Source: Peribacillus frigoritolerans (GTDB lineage: Bacteria; Bacillota; Bacilli; Bacillales; DSM-1321). Taken from it: 64,000 bases of DNA. Below the pieces are notes generated by a model. That model was not told the DNA's origin, did no database searches, and was given only the letters and a program-made list of their open reading frames with translations. Position 1 is the first letter of the stretch; the number at the start of each line of letters is the position of its first letter. The position numbers and the translations under genes are program-made. Location: contig NZ_KV440950.1 of NCBI RefSeq assembly GCF_001636405.1, forward strand, positions 1,139,712 to 1,203,711, in the 5' to 3' direction. Of this stretch, positions 23,251-32,010 are shown piece after piece.

Positions 23251-24582
23251 ATGAAAAGAAAAGAGATGCAACTAGCACTACAAATGGTTTCGGGATACGG
23301 AGCCGAATTCAGCGCTTGGAGAATGCCTGGCACCGACCCAGCAGCTTACACAAATATGGATAGTTATGTGGAGCGGGCTAAATTAGCTGAAAAAGGAAAA
23401 TTTCAAATGATTTTCATTGCGGATACTCCTGCATTATCCAACGACTTAGGTCCCCAGACTCCAATGTTCCCTATGGACCCTATGTTAGCACTAATGGCTG
23501 TAGCCAGAGAAACGAAACATATTGGGCTTGTTGCTACCTTCTCAACGACATTCAATTATCCATATAACATAGCACGTCAGTTCAAAGCACTGGATGTTAT
23601 AAGTCGTGGGCGTGTAGGGTGGAATGCGGTCACTACATCTGATCCATTAGCTGCAGCAAATTTTGGTGCTCAGATTGCCAGTCGCAAAGAACGCTATGAA
23701 ATGGCTCATGAATCCATTCAAATTGTCCAAACATTATGGGGAAGTTGGGAAGAAGACGCTTGGACGTTAGATGTAGAAGGCGGAAAATTTGCCGACATGG
23801 ATAAAATTCAGCCTATAAATCTTCAAGGGCAGTATTATGCGTCTCGTGGTCCTTTGCCAATCCCTCCTTCTGAGCAAGGTCAGCCAGTTATTTTCCAGGC
23901 AGGTGGAGGGGAATTAGGTTTGGAATTGGCCGGGAGATACGCTTCTGGTGTTTATGCAAATCCTTATGATATTGAATCTGCTCGTGAACATAGGCAAGCG
24001 GTTCGACAAAGTGCTGCCCGTTTTGGCAGAAATCCTGATGACATTAAGATGTATGCAGGTTTTATGTTTTCCCTAGCCTCAACAGAAGAAGAAGCTTTGG
24101 AACGAAGAAGACAGCTTATGAGTTTTAATCCTGAGGAGATTCCAGGCAGGGTAAGATACCTTGGTTCCATGGTTGGCTTACCACTATCGGTGCACTCGGT
24201 AGATATTGATCAACCTTTATCAGCTGACATGTTGAAACAGGCATATGCCAACCCTATGGATCCACGATCCCACATAGCTTTAAAGAAGCTGAAACAAGGG
24301 CTATCCATTCGAGATGTTCTTGCCCATGGGGTCATTAACTATCATCCAGTAGTGGCAGGCACCCCCGTACAAGTTGCTGACTTCTTGGAAGAATGGTTTT
24401 TGGCCGGTGCATGTGACGGTTTCTCGGTTGTTCCGGATATAGCCTATGATGGAGTGGCTGATTTTGTGGACCTGGTTGTCCCAATTTTGCAGGACCGCGG
24501 TTTGTTCCACAATGAGTATGAAGGAAAAACACTGCGTGAGAATATGGGGGTTCCTTATCAATACGGAAGACTGAAATATTAA
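23251..24582 (+). CDS. FMN-dependent monooxygenase, NtaA/SnaA/DszA type
   Basis: 443 residues, ATG with AAGGAGAAGAGAG. Luciferase-like TIM barrel with RAKLAEKGKFQMIFIADTPA, HIGLVATFSTTFNYPYNIAR, LDVISRGRVGWNAVTTSDPLA and VIFQAGGGELGLELAGRYAS. This is the long NtaA branch that uses FMNH2 to hydroxylate or cleave carbon-nitrogen or carbon-sulfur compounds. It needs a flavin reductase; the NfsA-type protein directly downstream could supply reduced flavin. Substrate unknown, probably a xenobiotic sensed by the MarR repressor. Confidence 0.9.
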   Translation: MKRKEMQLALQMVSGYGAEFSAWRMPGTDPAAYTNMDSYVERAKLAEKGKFQMIFIADTPALSNDLGPQTPMFPMDPMLALMAVARETKHIGLVATFSTTFNYPYNIARQFKALDVISRGRVGWNAVTTSDPLAAANFGAQIASRKERYEMAHESIQIVQTLWGSWEEDAWTLDVEGGKFADMDKIQPINLQGQYYASRGPLPIPPSEQGQPVIFQAGGGELGLELAGRYASGVYANPYDIESAREHRQAVRQSAARFGRNPDDIKMYAGFMFSLASTEEEALERRRQLMSFNPEEIPGRVRYLGSMVGLPLSVHSVDIDQPLSADMLKQAYANPMDPRSHIALKKLKQGLSIRDVLAHGVINYHPVVAGTPVQVADFLEEWFLAGACDGFSVVPDIAYDGVADFVDLVVPILQDRGLFHNEYEGKTLRENMGVPYQYGRLKY

Positions 24583-24608
24583 TATAATTAATAGAGGAGA
24601 GGATTCAA

Positions 24609-25349
24609 ATGAATAATACCCTTGAATTGCTTCATAATCATACGTCCATTCGTTCTTTTACCAATCAACCACTGACAGAGGAACAACGGGATGTAATATT
24701 TAAGGCAGCTAATCAAACTTCGTCCTTCAGCCTTTTACAGGTCGTTTCTATCATTAGAATTACTGATCCAGATCTTCGCAAAAAGGTGACACAATTATCT
24801 GCCAATCAACCTTATATTGGAGAAGCTGCTGAGTTTTGGATTTTTTGTGCTGATTTTAACCGAAACCACCAGATTGCTCCTAAGGTAGATCTTGACTATA
24901 TGGAATACCTTTTAATTGGATCATTTGATGCTGGGCTAATGGCTCAAAATGCTTTAACGGCAGCTGAATCATTGGGACTAGGTGGTGTATATATCGGTGG
25001 AGTAAGGCTTAATATTACAGAATTAACAGAGGTACTGAATTTACCAAAGTATGTGGTTCCTTTAGTTGGTCTATGCATAGGCCATCCTGCTGGAGAAAAA
25101 CCTGGACTAAAACCACGCTTGCCTCAATCGATGATCATGTTTGATAATCAGTACCAGCCACTCGATGAAGGAAAATTAGCAACTTATGACCAACAGATGC
25201 GTGAATATTACCAAAATCGTCCTGTTAAAGCGCCTTTCACAGTGAAGAAAGTAAAGGGATGGAAAGATCATATTGAGGATCATCTTGAAAGAAGCAAACT
25301 ACCCTTCATGCTTGAGTATTTAAACAAACAAGGGTTTGCTAAAAAATAA
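24609..25349 (+). CDS. NfsA-type nitroreductase/flavin reductase
   Basis: 246 residues, 26 bases after the monooxygenase stop, with AGAGGAGAGG. N-terminal HTSIRSFTNQPLTEEQRDVI and QTSSFSLLQVVSIIRI bind FMN; the middle NALTAAESLGLGGVYIGG and the PLVGLCIGHPAGEKPGLKPR stretch are characteristic of the NfsA/Frp group. These enzymes use NADPH to reduce nitro compounds, quinones or free flavin. As the partner of the monooxygenase it may provide FMNH2. Confidence 0.9.
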   Translation: MNNTLELLHNHTSIRSFTNQPLTEEQRDVIFKAANQTSSFSLLQVVSIIRITDPDLRKKVTQLSANQPYIGEAAEFWIFCADFNRNHQIAPKVDLDYMEYLLIGSFDAGLMAQNALTAAESLGLGGVYIGGVRLNITELTEVLNLPKYVVPLVGLCIGHPAGEKPGLKPRLPQSMIMFDNQYQPLDEGKLATYDQQMREYYQNRPVKAPFTVKKVKGWKDHIEDHLERSKLPFMLEYLNKQGFAKK

Positions 25350-25388
25350 ACCGTTATTAATTAAATTGATTTACAAGGAGACATAGAA

Positions 25389-26825
25389 ATGAAGAAGCAA
25401 TACAATACGCGTGCCATCTTGGTATCGCTGCTTATCTGCGGTTTTGTGGGCATGTTTAGCGAGACCGCTCTAAATATAGCAATGACTAATTTAATGGAAG
25501 TGTTCCAAATTTCAGCCGCATCCGCACAATGGTTAACAACCGGTTTCTTGCTGACTCTTGGCATTTTAATGCCGATGAGCGGGCTGCTGCTGCAGAGGTT
25601 TACAACGAGACAGCTGTTCACAGGTTCGCTCGTAAGCTTAATTCTAGGTACACTAATTGCGGCGCTCGCGTTCAATTTTGAGATGTTGATGTTCGCTCGA
25701 GTTTTACAGGCGGCAGGCATGGGATTATTGCTGCCGCTCATGTTCAATACTATTCTTGTCATATACCCGCCGGAAAAGCGGGGGGCGGCGATGGGCTTCG
25801 TTGGACTTGTTATCATGTTTGCGCCAGCAACTGGCCCGACCATAGGCGGTCTATTAATAGAGTATTTAACATGGCATTATATCTTCTGGATTTCGCTGCC
25901 GTTCCTGCTTATTGGGTTATTGATAGGGCTGAAGTATTTGGAAAATGTCACCGATGTCACAAAGCCCCGGATAGATCTGCTGTCTGTCGCATTGTCAACG
26001 ATCGGCTTTGGAGGAATTGTCTTCGGCTTCAGTAAGGCAGGCGAAGGATCTGAAGGCTGGAGCAGTGCAGTCGTGGTTACTTCAATCGTCGTTGGGCTCA
26101 TCGCGCTAGTGCTGTTCATACTGCGGCAGAACGTTATGCGCGATCCAATGATGAATCTGAGCGTTTTCAAATACCCAATGTACGTCGTTGGGCTGCTTCT
26201 GGTACTGTCGTGTATGTTAATCATTATGTCGAGCATGATTATCCTGCCGATGTTTCTGCAGACGGGTACAGGACTGTCGGTGTTCACTACTGGACTCATG
26301 CTTTTGCCGGGCAGCGCGCTGAACGGTATCCTCTCCCCGCGTATGGGGAGCTTGTTCGATAAATATGGGCCGAAATGGCTCGTTATTCCCGGACTCGTAA
26401 TCGTTGCAGTCATGTTATGGTTCTTTACTACCCTATCTCCTGCTTCTTCAGTGGCCTTTATCGTGGCTTTGCATATCGGGCTCATGGTTGGGGTAGGCAT
26501 GATATGGATGCCTGCTCAAACGAATGGGCTAAATCAATTGCCGCCGGAGTTATACCCGCACGGCACGGCAGTCATGAATACACTGCAGCAGGTCGTGGGT
26601 GCAATTGGAACAGCGGTCGCAATCAGTATCCTTACGGGTGGTATGGAGAAATACTTGCACGGCTCCTCCGCTCCGGCCAAACAGGCCGAAATTGCAAACG
26701 CGATGACGGCTGGATCACAAAGCGTGTTCTTGTTCACGATGATCATAGCACTGATTGGCATGGTCGTAGCGTTCTTCATCCGCCGCGTCGTAGTCAGCCG
26801 CGAAGCGGTGCATCCGACACATTGA
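25389..26825 (+). CDS. DHA2-family MFS multidrug exporter
   Basis: 478 residues, AAGGAG 9 bases before ATG. Fourteen-helix DHA2 (EmrB/QacA-like) pattern with MTNLMEVFQISAASAQWLTT, TTGFLLTLGILMPMSGLLLQ and antiporter motif C in GFVGLVIMFAPATGPTIGGL. Last gene of the marR set, presumably exporting the compound that the two enzymes modify. Its codons are clearly GC-richer than its AT-rich neighbours (many CTG, GCG, CCG, CGC), pointing to a separate, recent origin within the operon. Confidence 0.9.
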   Translation: MKKQYNTRAILVSLLICGFVGMFSETALNIAMTNLMEVFQISAASAQWLTTGFLLTLGILMPMSGLLLQRFTTRQLFTGSLVSLILGTLIAALAFNFEMLMFARVLQAAGMGLLLPLMFNTILVIYPPEKRGAAMGFVGLVIMFAPATGPTIGGLLIEYLTWHYIFWISLPFLLIGLLIGLKYLENVTDVTKPRIDLLSVALSTIGFGGIVFGFSKAGEGSEGWSSAVVVTSIVVGLIALVLFILRQNVMRDPMMNLSVFKYPMYVVGLLLVLSCMLIIMSSMIILPMFLQTGTGLSVFTTGLMLLPGSALNGILSPRMGSLFDKYGPKWLVIPGLVIVAVMLWFFTTLSPASSVAFIVALHIGLMVGVGMIWMPAQTNGLNQLPPELYPHGTAVMNTLQQVVGAIGTAVAISILTGGMEKYLHGSSAPAKQAEIANAMTAGSQSVFLFTMIIALIGMVVAFFIRRVVVSREAVHPTH

Positions 26826-26952
26826 TGTTTTGTCAGCGAATCTGTCTGTATCTATTAAGAATGTTTACACTAAATGGATGGGGAAATTGGGTGTCGGTTG
26901 AGCTGGTATCAACCGGATATGCCCATTGTGAATAATTATCTTAAACAAACGG

Positions 26953-26987
26953 GGGCATTGATCCAAGAAGGATCAATGCTCTTTTTT
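26953..26987 (+). terminator. Terminator of the marR-monooxygenase operon
   Basis: GGCATTGATCC-AAGAA-GGATCAATGCTC followed by TTTTTT. Confidence 0.85.
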
Positions 26988-26989
26988 GT

Positions 26990-27078
26990 TTAGCTATAGG
27001 GGCATTCCTGTAATAAAAGAAATAGCAAAAGGCAAGTTTGTGAAGGAATATACTTAAACTAACGGGGGAGGTTAGTGG
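26990..27078 (+). repeat. Decayed element block
   Basis: AGGGGCATTCCTGTAATAAAAG and, 50 bases on, AAGTTTGTGAAGGAATATAC then TTAAACTAACGGGGGAGGTTAGTGG. Nearly the same succession occurs at 9229-9325, so a longer unit of about 90 bp is duplicated. Confidence 0.6.
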
Positions 27079-27168
27079 AATGAAAAATTTTCAAACGAAA
27101 CCAAAACAAAAACCTTTAAATGGTAAAATTGAAAATAAATTCAATTTTATCGTTAAGGAGGATTTAAT

Positions 27169-27678
27169 TTGAAGAAAATTTTTACTGTATTATTTTTAAT
27201 GATGGTTTTAACAGCTTGTGGTTCTAACAGCACTAACAAGGATTTTAATTCGGATACCACTAATTTGGAAACCACTAAAAAAGATACTAATTCGGAGGAA
27301 ATGACTGAGCATAATTATCAATTTACAGGAGAAAGCGAACATTGGGAAGCTGTATATTTTTATGAAGGAACTGAATTATGGGGAGAGAAAAACGAACAAA
27401 CCACTCATTCCAGCAAAGATAGCTATGAACTTGTATTAAAATATAAGGGGACTTTGAAAGAGTTATCTTCCATGAAAAACCTGGAATATACTTATGAAAC
27501 AACCACTTCAAGCGGAACTAAAACTGAGGCATACAAAGAATCACCTAGTGAAAAAGTATTTACAATTAGAGGTGGATCAGAAAATGGCGCAATAATAGGT
27601 GAAGGCGAAGTTATAAAAGTAAATGTAAAATGGGCTGGTTCTGAAGAGTCATTTCAATTGCATAATAAGGCTAAGTGA
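27169..27678 (+). CDS. Small lipoprotein of unknown function
   Basis: 169 residues from a TTG with AAGGAGGA 6 bases upstream. Signal peptide with lipobox LTAC (Cys17), then a Ser/Thr/Asp-rich linker and a beta-rich domain (YQFTGESEHWEAVYFYEGTE to VKWAGSEESFQL). The Trp/Tyr-rich strands suggest a small immunoglobulin-like sandwich. No catalytic motif. Membrane-anchored, facing the wall. Confidence 0.75.
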   Translation: MKKIFTVLFLMMVLTACGSNSTNKDFNSDTTNLETTKKDTNSEEMTEHNYQFTGESEHWEAVYFYEGTELWGEKNEQTTHSSKDSYELVLKYKGTLKELSSMKNLEYTYETTTSSGTKTEAYKESPSEKVFTIRGGSENGAIIGEGEVIKVNVKWAGSEESFQLHNKAK

Positions 27679-27685
27679 TTTTGTT

Positions 27686-27740
27686 GAACTAACGGGTGCA
27701 TTTCCAGGAGCTGTTCAGCAGCTCCTTTTGGTTATGCAAC
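27686..27740 (+). repeat. Three-hairpin element, variant centre
   Basis: GAACTAACGGGTGCA, perfect centre GGAGCTG-TTCAG-CAGCTCC, TTTTGGTTATG, then AACAAACGAGTTGTTTG as a compensated 3' arm. Confidence 0.75.
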
Positions 27741-27824
27741 AAACGAGTTGTTTGATTGAGTGCCGGCTCATGTTATAATGAATAACTTACGAAAATTACT
27801 ATTTTTGAACGGATGCCTAGAAAA

Positions 27825-27855
27825 GCCTCCGCATAGCGATAAAATATGGAGGTGT
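27825..27855 (+). promoter_or_regulatory. Possible ribosome-binding-site-masking hairpin
   Basis: CCTCCGCAT (about 27826-27834) faces ATATGGAGG (about 27845-27853). The stem would cover the GGAGG of the zinc-ribbon gene. Stem: five strong pairs then AT pairs after a mismatch. Confidence 0.4.
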
Positions 27856-27861
27856 AAGAGA

Positions 27862-28071
27862 ATGAATAAACAATGGACGATTGGTCAAATTAAAGAATTT
27901 GTTGAGAAGAATTCGGAAAGTAAGTTGCTGACGACGGAATATCACGGTTTTTCTCAAAAGTTACTATTTAAATGTACATGTGGAAGCAACTTTGAAAAGA
28001 CATTTAAGAAATTTAAAAATAATAACCAACGTAAATGTGATGTGTGCCAACCGCCTAAAGCGACACGATAA
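27862..28071 (+). CDS. Zinc-ribbon mini-protein
   Basis: 69 residues from ATG at 27862 with GGAGG 9 bases upstream. Helical N-terminus (KQWTIGQIKEFVEKNSESKL) then FKCTCGSNFEKTF...KCDVCQ, a CxC/CxxC metal site with basic residues between, typical of treble-clef or ribbon domains that accompany homing nucleases and some phage proteins. DNA or RNA binding is likely, but the partner is not apparent. Confidence 0.7.
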   Translation: MNKQWTIGQIKEFVEKNSESKLLTTEYHGFSQKLLFKCTCGSNFEKTFKKFKNNNQRKCDVCQPPKATR

Positions 28072-28095
28072 CGTTTACAAAGAAACGAAGTGCTG

Positions 28096-28155
28096 AATTT
28101 CTATTAAAGAGAAGTTGGCACTTTTTCTTATGGCACTAACAAGGCAGGCTGGCCG
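28096..28155 (+). repeat. Three-hairpin element, diverged
   Basis: AGTGCTGAATTTCTATTAAA...GTTGGCACT centre with TTTTTCTTATGGC then ACTAACAAGGCAGGCTGG. Confidence 0.55.
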
Positions 28156-28159
28156 AAAA

Positions 28160-28480
28160 GGGACGAATTACCAGTACAAAAGTTTTGATATTTTGAGATA
28201 ATCAATAAGCAAGAAGTCTTTAATAGAGTGGGTTTGTTTAGAAAAGTTTGGGTGGTAAACATTTCATCGGGAATGTACTACTGGGGCTGCCAATCGGAAT
28301 ATGTATTGCAGCCTTTATAAGGCAATGCACAGATAAAATTATAAAAAATGATAGGTTCCATAAAATACATAGTTTCTTATTGAACTAAAGGTCGGTTTAG
28401 TAGAAGATGGAGTCGCGACGAGAGCTCTTTTTTCCCGTAAAAGAACAGGCATGTTATAGTATAGGAGAACCGGATTTTAT
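28160..28480. other. Intergenic region with a possible membrane-peptide relic and element
   Basis: A frame ending GNVLLGLPIGICIAAFIRQC, TDKIIKNDRFHKI (stop at about 28386) has one hydrophobic helix but no start; a neighbouring frame holds its likely first part (FRKVWVVNISSG), so it may be another frameshifted mini-gene. An element copy (TTGAACTAAAGGTCGGTTTA, about 28379) follows and shares its stop. Confidence 0.4.
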
Positions 28481-28522
28481 ATGATCTGTGGTAATCTTAA
28501 TCATCAAAGGAGTTTATTCATA

Positions 28523-29320
28523 ATGCATGTGCTACAAAAAACACAAAAAATAGTTCGCTATCAGAATCAACAGGGCAATATACATTACGGTATTGTTGAG
28601 GATGACATGATATTACAACTGTCTAGCAGTTTTGCTGAACTTGTCAACAAGGAAATAAAGTATGACGGGGTCGAGCTGAAATATAGTGACGTGAAAATCT
28701 TGGAACCTGTAAAACCTTCGAAAGTGGTTAATTTCGGCTGGACATATGCAGGTCATGCGAAGGAAACGGGTGGAGAGGCAAACCTTGTTGAACCATTCCT
28801 ATTTTTAAAGCCATTATCTTCGCTTATTGCAGACAAGGAGAATATTATCCTTCCTCCAAACGAGCTATCCAATCAAGTGGAACTTGAAGGGGAAGTGGCC
28901 CTTGTCATTGGAAAGCGCGGAAAAAACATTAAAGAAGAAGATGCGCTTGATTATGTATTCGGCTGCACGATATTTAATGACGTGACAGCAAGAGATCTTA
29001 CAAAAAAAGATCCACAATTTACGCGGGGCAAAGGATTTGATACATTCGGACCTTTGGGACCATGCATCGTTACCGGGGTAGATCCTACAAACTTAAGGAT
29101 TGTGACCACTTTAAACGGCCGCGTCGTCCAAGACGGAAATACCAATGAAATGTCTCTGAGCATTCCATTTTTAATCAGCTGGCTTTCACAGGTAATGACA
29201 CTGGAGCCCGGTGATATTTTGGCCACAGGTTCACCATCTGGCAGCTGCATGATCAAGTCGGGTGATGAAGTCGTTGTTGAAGTCGAGAATATCGGTCGGT
29301 TATGTAATGGTGTCCAGTAG
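28523..29320 (+). CDS. Fumarylacetoacetate hydrolase (FAH) family protein
   Basis: 265 residues from ATG at 28523 (AAAGGAG upstream; the longer frame lacks a site). FAH core: VVNFGWTYAGHAKE, FLFLKPLSSLIAD, acidic metal ligands in VELEGEVALVIGKRGKNI, GCTIFNDVTARDLTKKDPQF, RGKGFDTFGPLGPCIV and GDILATGSPSGSC. Members cleave C-C bonds in beta-diketo acids or isomerise/decarboxylate catechol breakdown products, using Mg or Mn. No catabolic neighbours, so the pathway is open. Confidence 0.9.
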   Translation: MHVLQKTQKIVRYQNQQGNIHYGIVEDDMILQLSSSFAELVNKEIKYDGVELKYSDVKILEPVKPSKVVNFGWTYAGHAKETGGEANLVEPFLFLKPLSSLIADKENIILPPNELSNQVELEGEVALVIGKRGKNIKEEDALDYVFGCTIFNDVTARDLTKKDPQFTRGKGFDTFGPLGPCIVTGVDPTNLRIVTTLNGRVVQDGNTNEMSLSIPFLISWLSQVMTLEPGDILATGSPSGSCMIKSGDEVVVEVENIGRLCNGVQ

Positions 29321-29354
29321 GATTTGCTGGAATTCTTAATACATTAAAAAAAAT

Positions 29355-29406
29355 CAGAGCTGCCTTTAAGGCAGCTTTTTTCTTGTGCATCGGGGCAGGT
29401 TAGTTT
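29355..29406 (+). repeat. Three-hairpin element without 5' arm
   Basis: GAGCTGCC-TTTAA-GGCAGCT TTTTTCTTGTG then CATCGGGGCAGGTTAGTTT. Confidence 0.8.
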
Positions 29407-29425
29407 AATAAAGAATGGATAAAGT

Positions 29426-29569
29426 ATGTATGTAGTTTGGGGTGTGATTGAAACGAATAACAGGCTATTAGAAATATATATGTTGGATGGGATGATACTG
29501 ACGACTGGTATTTTGGAAATTCGAAAAGTCCATTATTTCGATGAAGAGCCAAGTAATCCTTCATGTTAG
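29426..29569 (+). pseudogene. Small conserved-looking protein with a frameshift
   Basis: ATG at 29426 gives MYVVWGVIETNNRLLEIYML and then a poor tail. Shifting one base near TATATATG instead gives GWDDTDDWYFGNSKSPLFR and a stop at 29542. The second version is richer in conserved-type residues (DDTDDWYF). Probably a roughly 38-residue protein broken by one indel, or the end of a larger gene. Confidence 0.4.
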
Positions 29570-29643
29570 CGGAATGCTTGACCCTTCAGTTTCGTTTACC
29601 TGCAAGATTTTTTTGGAAAAGCAAAGAAGTCAAGAGATTGTAC

Positions 29644-29778
29644 TTATTTAGCATTACGCGGGGGCTTATTAGTTGGATAAATTGCTTTTTCCAAGTCTTC
29701 TGCTGCAATCACTGGGTCTATTGTATTACTTTTAGCCTTTCCCTTCTGACTATTGCCTTTATCACGCTTTTGGCTCAT
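29644..29778 (-). CDS. Small basic protein, possibly spore-related
   Basis: 44 residues: MSQKRDKGNSQKGKAKSNTI, DPVIAAEDLEKAIYPTNKPP, RNAK. An excellent GGAGGT ribosome binding site 7-9 bases before ATG supports translation. Lys/Gln/Asn-rich and hydrophilic with no membrane helix, resembling minor small acid-soluble spore proteins in composition, but I cannot name a family. Confidence 0.6.
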   Translation of the reverse strand: MSQKRDKGNSQKGKAKSNTIDPVIAAEDLEKAIYPTNKPPRNAK

Positions 29779-30003
29779 GCCTAGAACCTCCCTCCATGTA
29801 ACTCCATTTGTTAAGATGGACTATTAGATGGCGACTTATTCACCAAACGGGTGAAGGGATTCGTTTTGATTTGAAAACATCCATATAGCAATTTTGACAG
29901 AAAGCCCTTTTCCTGTTGAAGTCTACTATGGCAATCTGTCTTAAAGTTGCCAATTCCGATTACTATGGCCTATTGGTGCTTTAAGGCAATTAAAAATAAA
30001 AAC

Positions 30004-30046
30004 AGACGGTACAGCGGGAATCTTAGAGATTTTTACTGTACCGTCT
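30004..30046 (-). terminator. Terminator of the DUF421 gene
   Basis: AGACGGTACAG / CTGTACCGTCT, perfect 11-bp stem. A near copy lies at 30924-30967 behind the next minus-strand gene. Confidence 0.8.
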
Positions 30047-30057
30047 ATAAAGTATCT

Positions 30058-30765
30058 TCAAGTTTTTTGTTGTATATTAGAATTTTTTTGGGGATACGGC
30101 TGTATATAGAATCCATCCGTTTCTGACCATTCTCCATATAGGATATCCTCAATTTTTTTATAATTCCTCTTCTGAAGCCCTTCCAGAAGCCATTCTTTTG
30201 ATTTTTTCACGGATTGGAGTTCTTCCTCTTTTATTTGGCCTTCTTCAATTACTAAGATAGAAGGGGCTTCATCCCTAGGATTGAGGTCAAGCATATCTGG
30301 TGTGACGCTTCCTGCCTTAGAATGAAGCTTTACACTGATGTCCCCGCCAGGCTCAAGATATAAATCTCGCACTTCCCGGAGAGTGAACACCCCCTGTTTC
30401 CGCAGCATGGTTCGGACCTGTTCAATTTCCAGGTGATTTTTTTTCATTTGTTTTATATCCAATTCACCATTACGAATAATCAAAGAAGGATGTCCTTTGA
30501 ACAATTTTTTCATGCGATCACTTTTTTGGGCGCAAATCTCAATGGTATAAACGGAAATCCCCCAAAGGCAAATGGCAAATAGAATCTGCCAGATCGACAC
30601 TTTTTCATCATAAATGCCTTCTTCCAGAATGCCGCCTAATACTAAAGCGTAAATAAAATCAAAAGGGGTCACTTGAGACATTTCTTTTTTTCCAAGAAGT
30701 CTTGTCACTGCCAGGAGTCCAGCCAGCCCAATCACCAGCTTCGTTGCTATTTCCAGATAAATCAT
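30058..30765 (-). CDS. DUF421 membrane protein (YetF/YdfR/YrbG type)
   Basis: 235 residues from ATG at 30765 with GAGGTGG upstream. Three membrane helices at the N-terminus (KLVIGLAGLLAVTRLLGKKE; FDFIYALVLGGI; WQILFAICLWGISVYTIEIC), then DUF421 soluble domain GHPSLIIRNGELDIKQMKKN and RTMLRKQGVFTLREVRDLYL with LEPGGDISV. YetF/YdfS-type proteins are spore or vegetative membrane proteins, some linked to germinant receptor function. A C-terminal extra segment of about 50 residues is present. Confidence 0.85.
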   Translation of the reverse strand: MIYLEIATKLVIGLAGLLAVTRLLGKKEMSQVTPFDFIYALVLGGILEEGIYDEKVSIWQILFAICLWGISVYTIEICAQKSDRMKKLFKGHPSLIIRNGELDIKQMKKNHLEIEQVRTMLRKQGVFTLREVRDLYLEPGGDISVKLHSKAGSVTPDMLDLNPRDEAPSILVIEEGQIKEEELQSVKKSKEWLLEGLQKRNYKKIEDILYGEWSETDGFYIQPYPQKNSNIQQKT

Positions 30766-30923
30766 TTTACCACCTCATCTTTTTTTCTCTTTCTCCCTTT
30801 TAACAATCATTTAAACCAAATTGCACCTGGTATTTATATCACACGGCAGAGTACCGTTTTCTGCAATTCTATTAAATAAGAATACCCAACATCAGAGGCG
30901 GTATTTTCCTATTAAATAAAAGA

Positions 30924-30967
30924 AGACGGTACAGCGAGAATCTATAGAGATTTTCACCGTACCGCCT
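30924..30967 (-). terminator. Terminator of the quinone reductase gene, near copy of the previous one
   Basis: GACGGTACAGCGAGAATCTA...GTACCGCC; the loop also matches the 30004 copy, so the terminator was duplicated as a direct repeat flanking the DUF421 gene. Confidence 0.75.
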
Positions 30968-31005
30968 ATTTTAAATGAACATAAAGTTGTTAAAGTGCCT
31001 ATTCA

Positions 31006-32010
31006 TTACCAATCATTTTTCAAAACAATTTTTCCCATCGCCTTGCCTGACTCCATGTATTCATGGGCTTTTGAGACTTCATCAAACGTAAACATGTTTG
31101 AATCCACAAGCGGGCGCAACTTACCTTCCTCAACCACTTTGGCAACCTTCTTCAAAATCTCTCCATATTGCTTATGCATGTCCTTATTTAATATCTTCAA
31201 CAACATAAAGGTAACATGGAGGGAAAGTCCCTTCGAATGCACTGGGGAGAGGTCATGAGTCGAACGGGCTGCAATGGCTGCCACCGTTCCATGTACCGCA
31301 GCCGCCTCAAAAGAGCGATCAAGGTTTTCTCCGCCTACCGTGTCAAACACAACGTCAAATCCTTTTCCGTCTGTATATTTTTGTACATAGTCATGAACGC
31401 TCTCTTCTCGATAATTGATCGTTACATCTGCCCCAAGGCGCGTGCCAATCTCCAGCTTCTCTTGCGAAGAGGCAGTTGTATAGACTGTCGCGCCTTTCCA
31501 TTTGGCCAGCTGAATGGCAATGTGGCCTACGCCGCCGGTTGCTGCATGGATCAGTATATCTTGACCAGGGACTAGATGTGCCCGATTGAATAATGCTTCC
31601 CAAGCGGTAATGGCAACCAGTGGTAAAGCAGCGGCTTCTTCCATCGTCAAATTCTTCGGCTTGTGAGCAAGTAAATCAGCATCTGCAAGCATGAACTCTG
31701 CAAGTGCACCGCCAGTCCCTTTAAAACCACCTGCGCATCCAAACACTTCATCGCCAACTTTAAACTCAGTCACTCCTTCTCCCACTGCAGATACCAAACC
31801 TGAGACATCACCATGTAAAACGGCTGGAAACTTGGGGGCAACGGCTGGAACTGCACCAGCACGGACTTTCGTATCAATAGGATTTACACTTGAAGCCTTG
31901 ACTTGAATAAGGACATGTCCAGGTTTTAATTCGGGTTTTGAAACCTCTTCAAGCTGAAATACGGATGGATCGCCAAAAGATTGAATGATTTGTGCTTTCA
32001 CTTTAGTCAC
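31006..32010 (-). CDS. NADPH:quinone reductase-like MDR protein
   Basis: 334 residues from ATG at 32010. GroES-like half with PGHVLIQVKASSVNPIDTKV and GDVSGLVSAVGEGVTEFKVGD, then Rossmann half ILIHAATGGVGHIAIQLAKW and TASSQEKLEIGTRLGAD, and the substrate-side VVFDTVGGENLDRSF. No structural zinc cysteines. It belongs to the zinc-independent quinone oxidoreductase group, distinct from the enzyme at 16346. Own terminator, no linked regulator. Confidence 0.9.
   Translation of the reverse strand: MTKVKAQIIQSFGDPSVFQLEEVSKPELKPGHVLIQVKASSVNPIDTKVRAGAVPAVAPKFPAVLHGDVSGLVSAVGEGVTEFKVGDEVFGCAGGFKGTGGALAEFMLADADLLAHKPKNLTMEEAAALPLVAITAWEALFNRAHLVPGQDILIHAATGGVGHIAIQLAKWKGATVYTTASSQEKLEIGTRLGADVTINYREESVHDYVQKYTDGKGFDVVFDTVGGENLDRSFEAAAVHGTVAAIAARSTHDLSPVHSKGLSLHVTFMLLKILNKDMHKQYGEILKKVAKVVEEGKLRPLVDSNMFTFDEVSKAHEYMESGKAMGKIVLKNDW

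Noticed and set aside
25877-26500. Long antisense frames opposite the DHA2 exporter
   Set aside because: They are shadows created by GC-rich codons on the coding strand, without ribosome binding sites.
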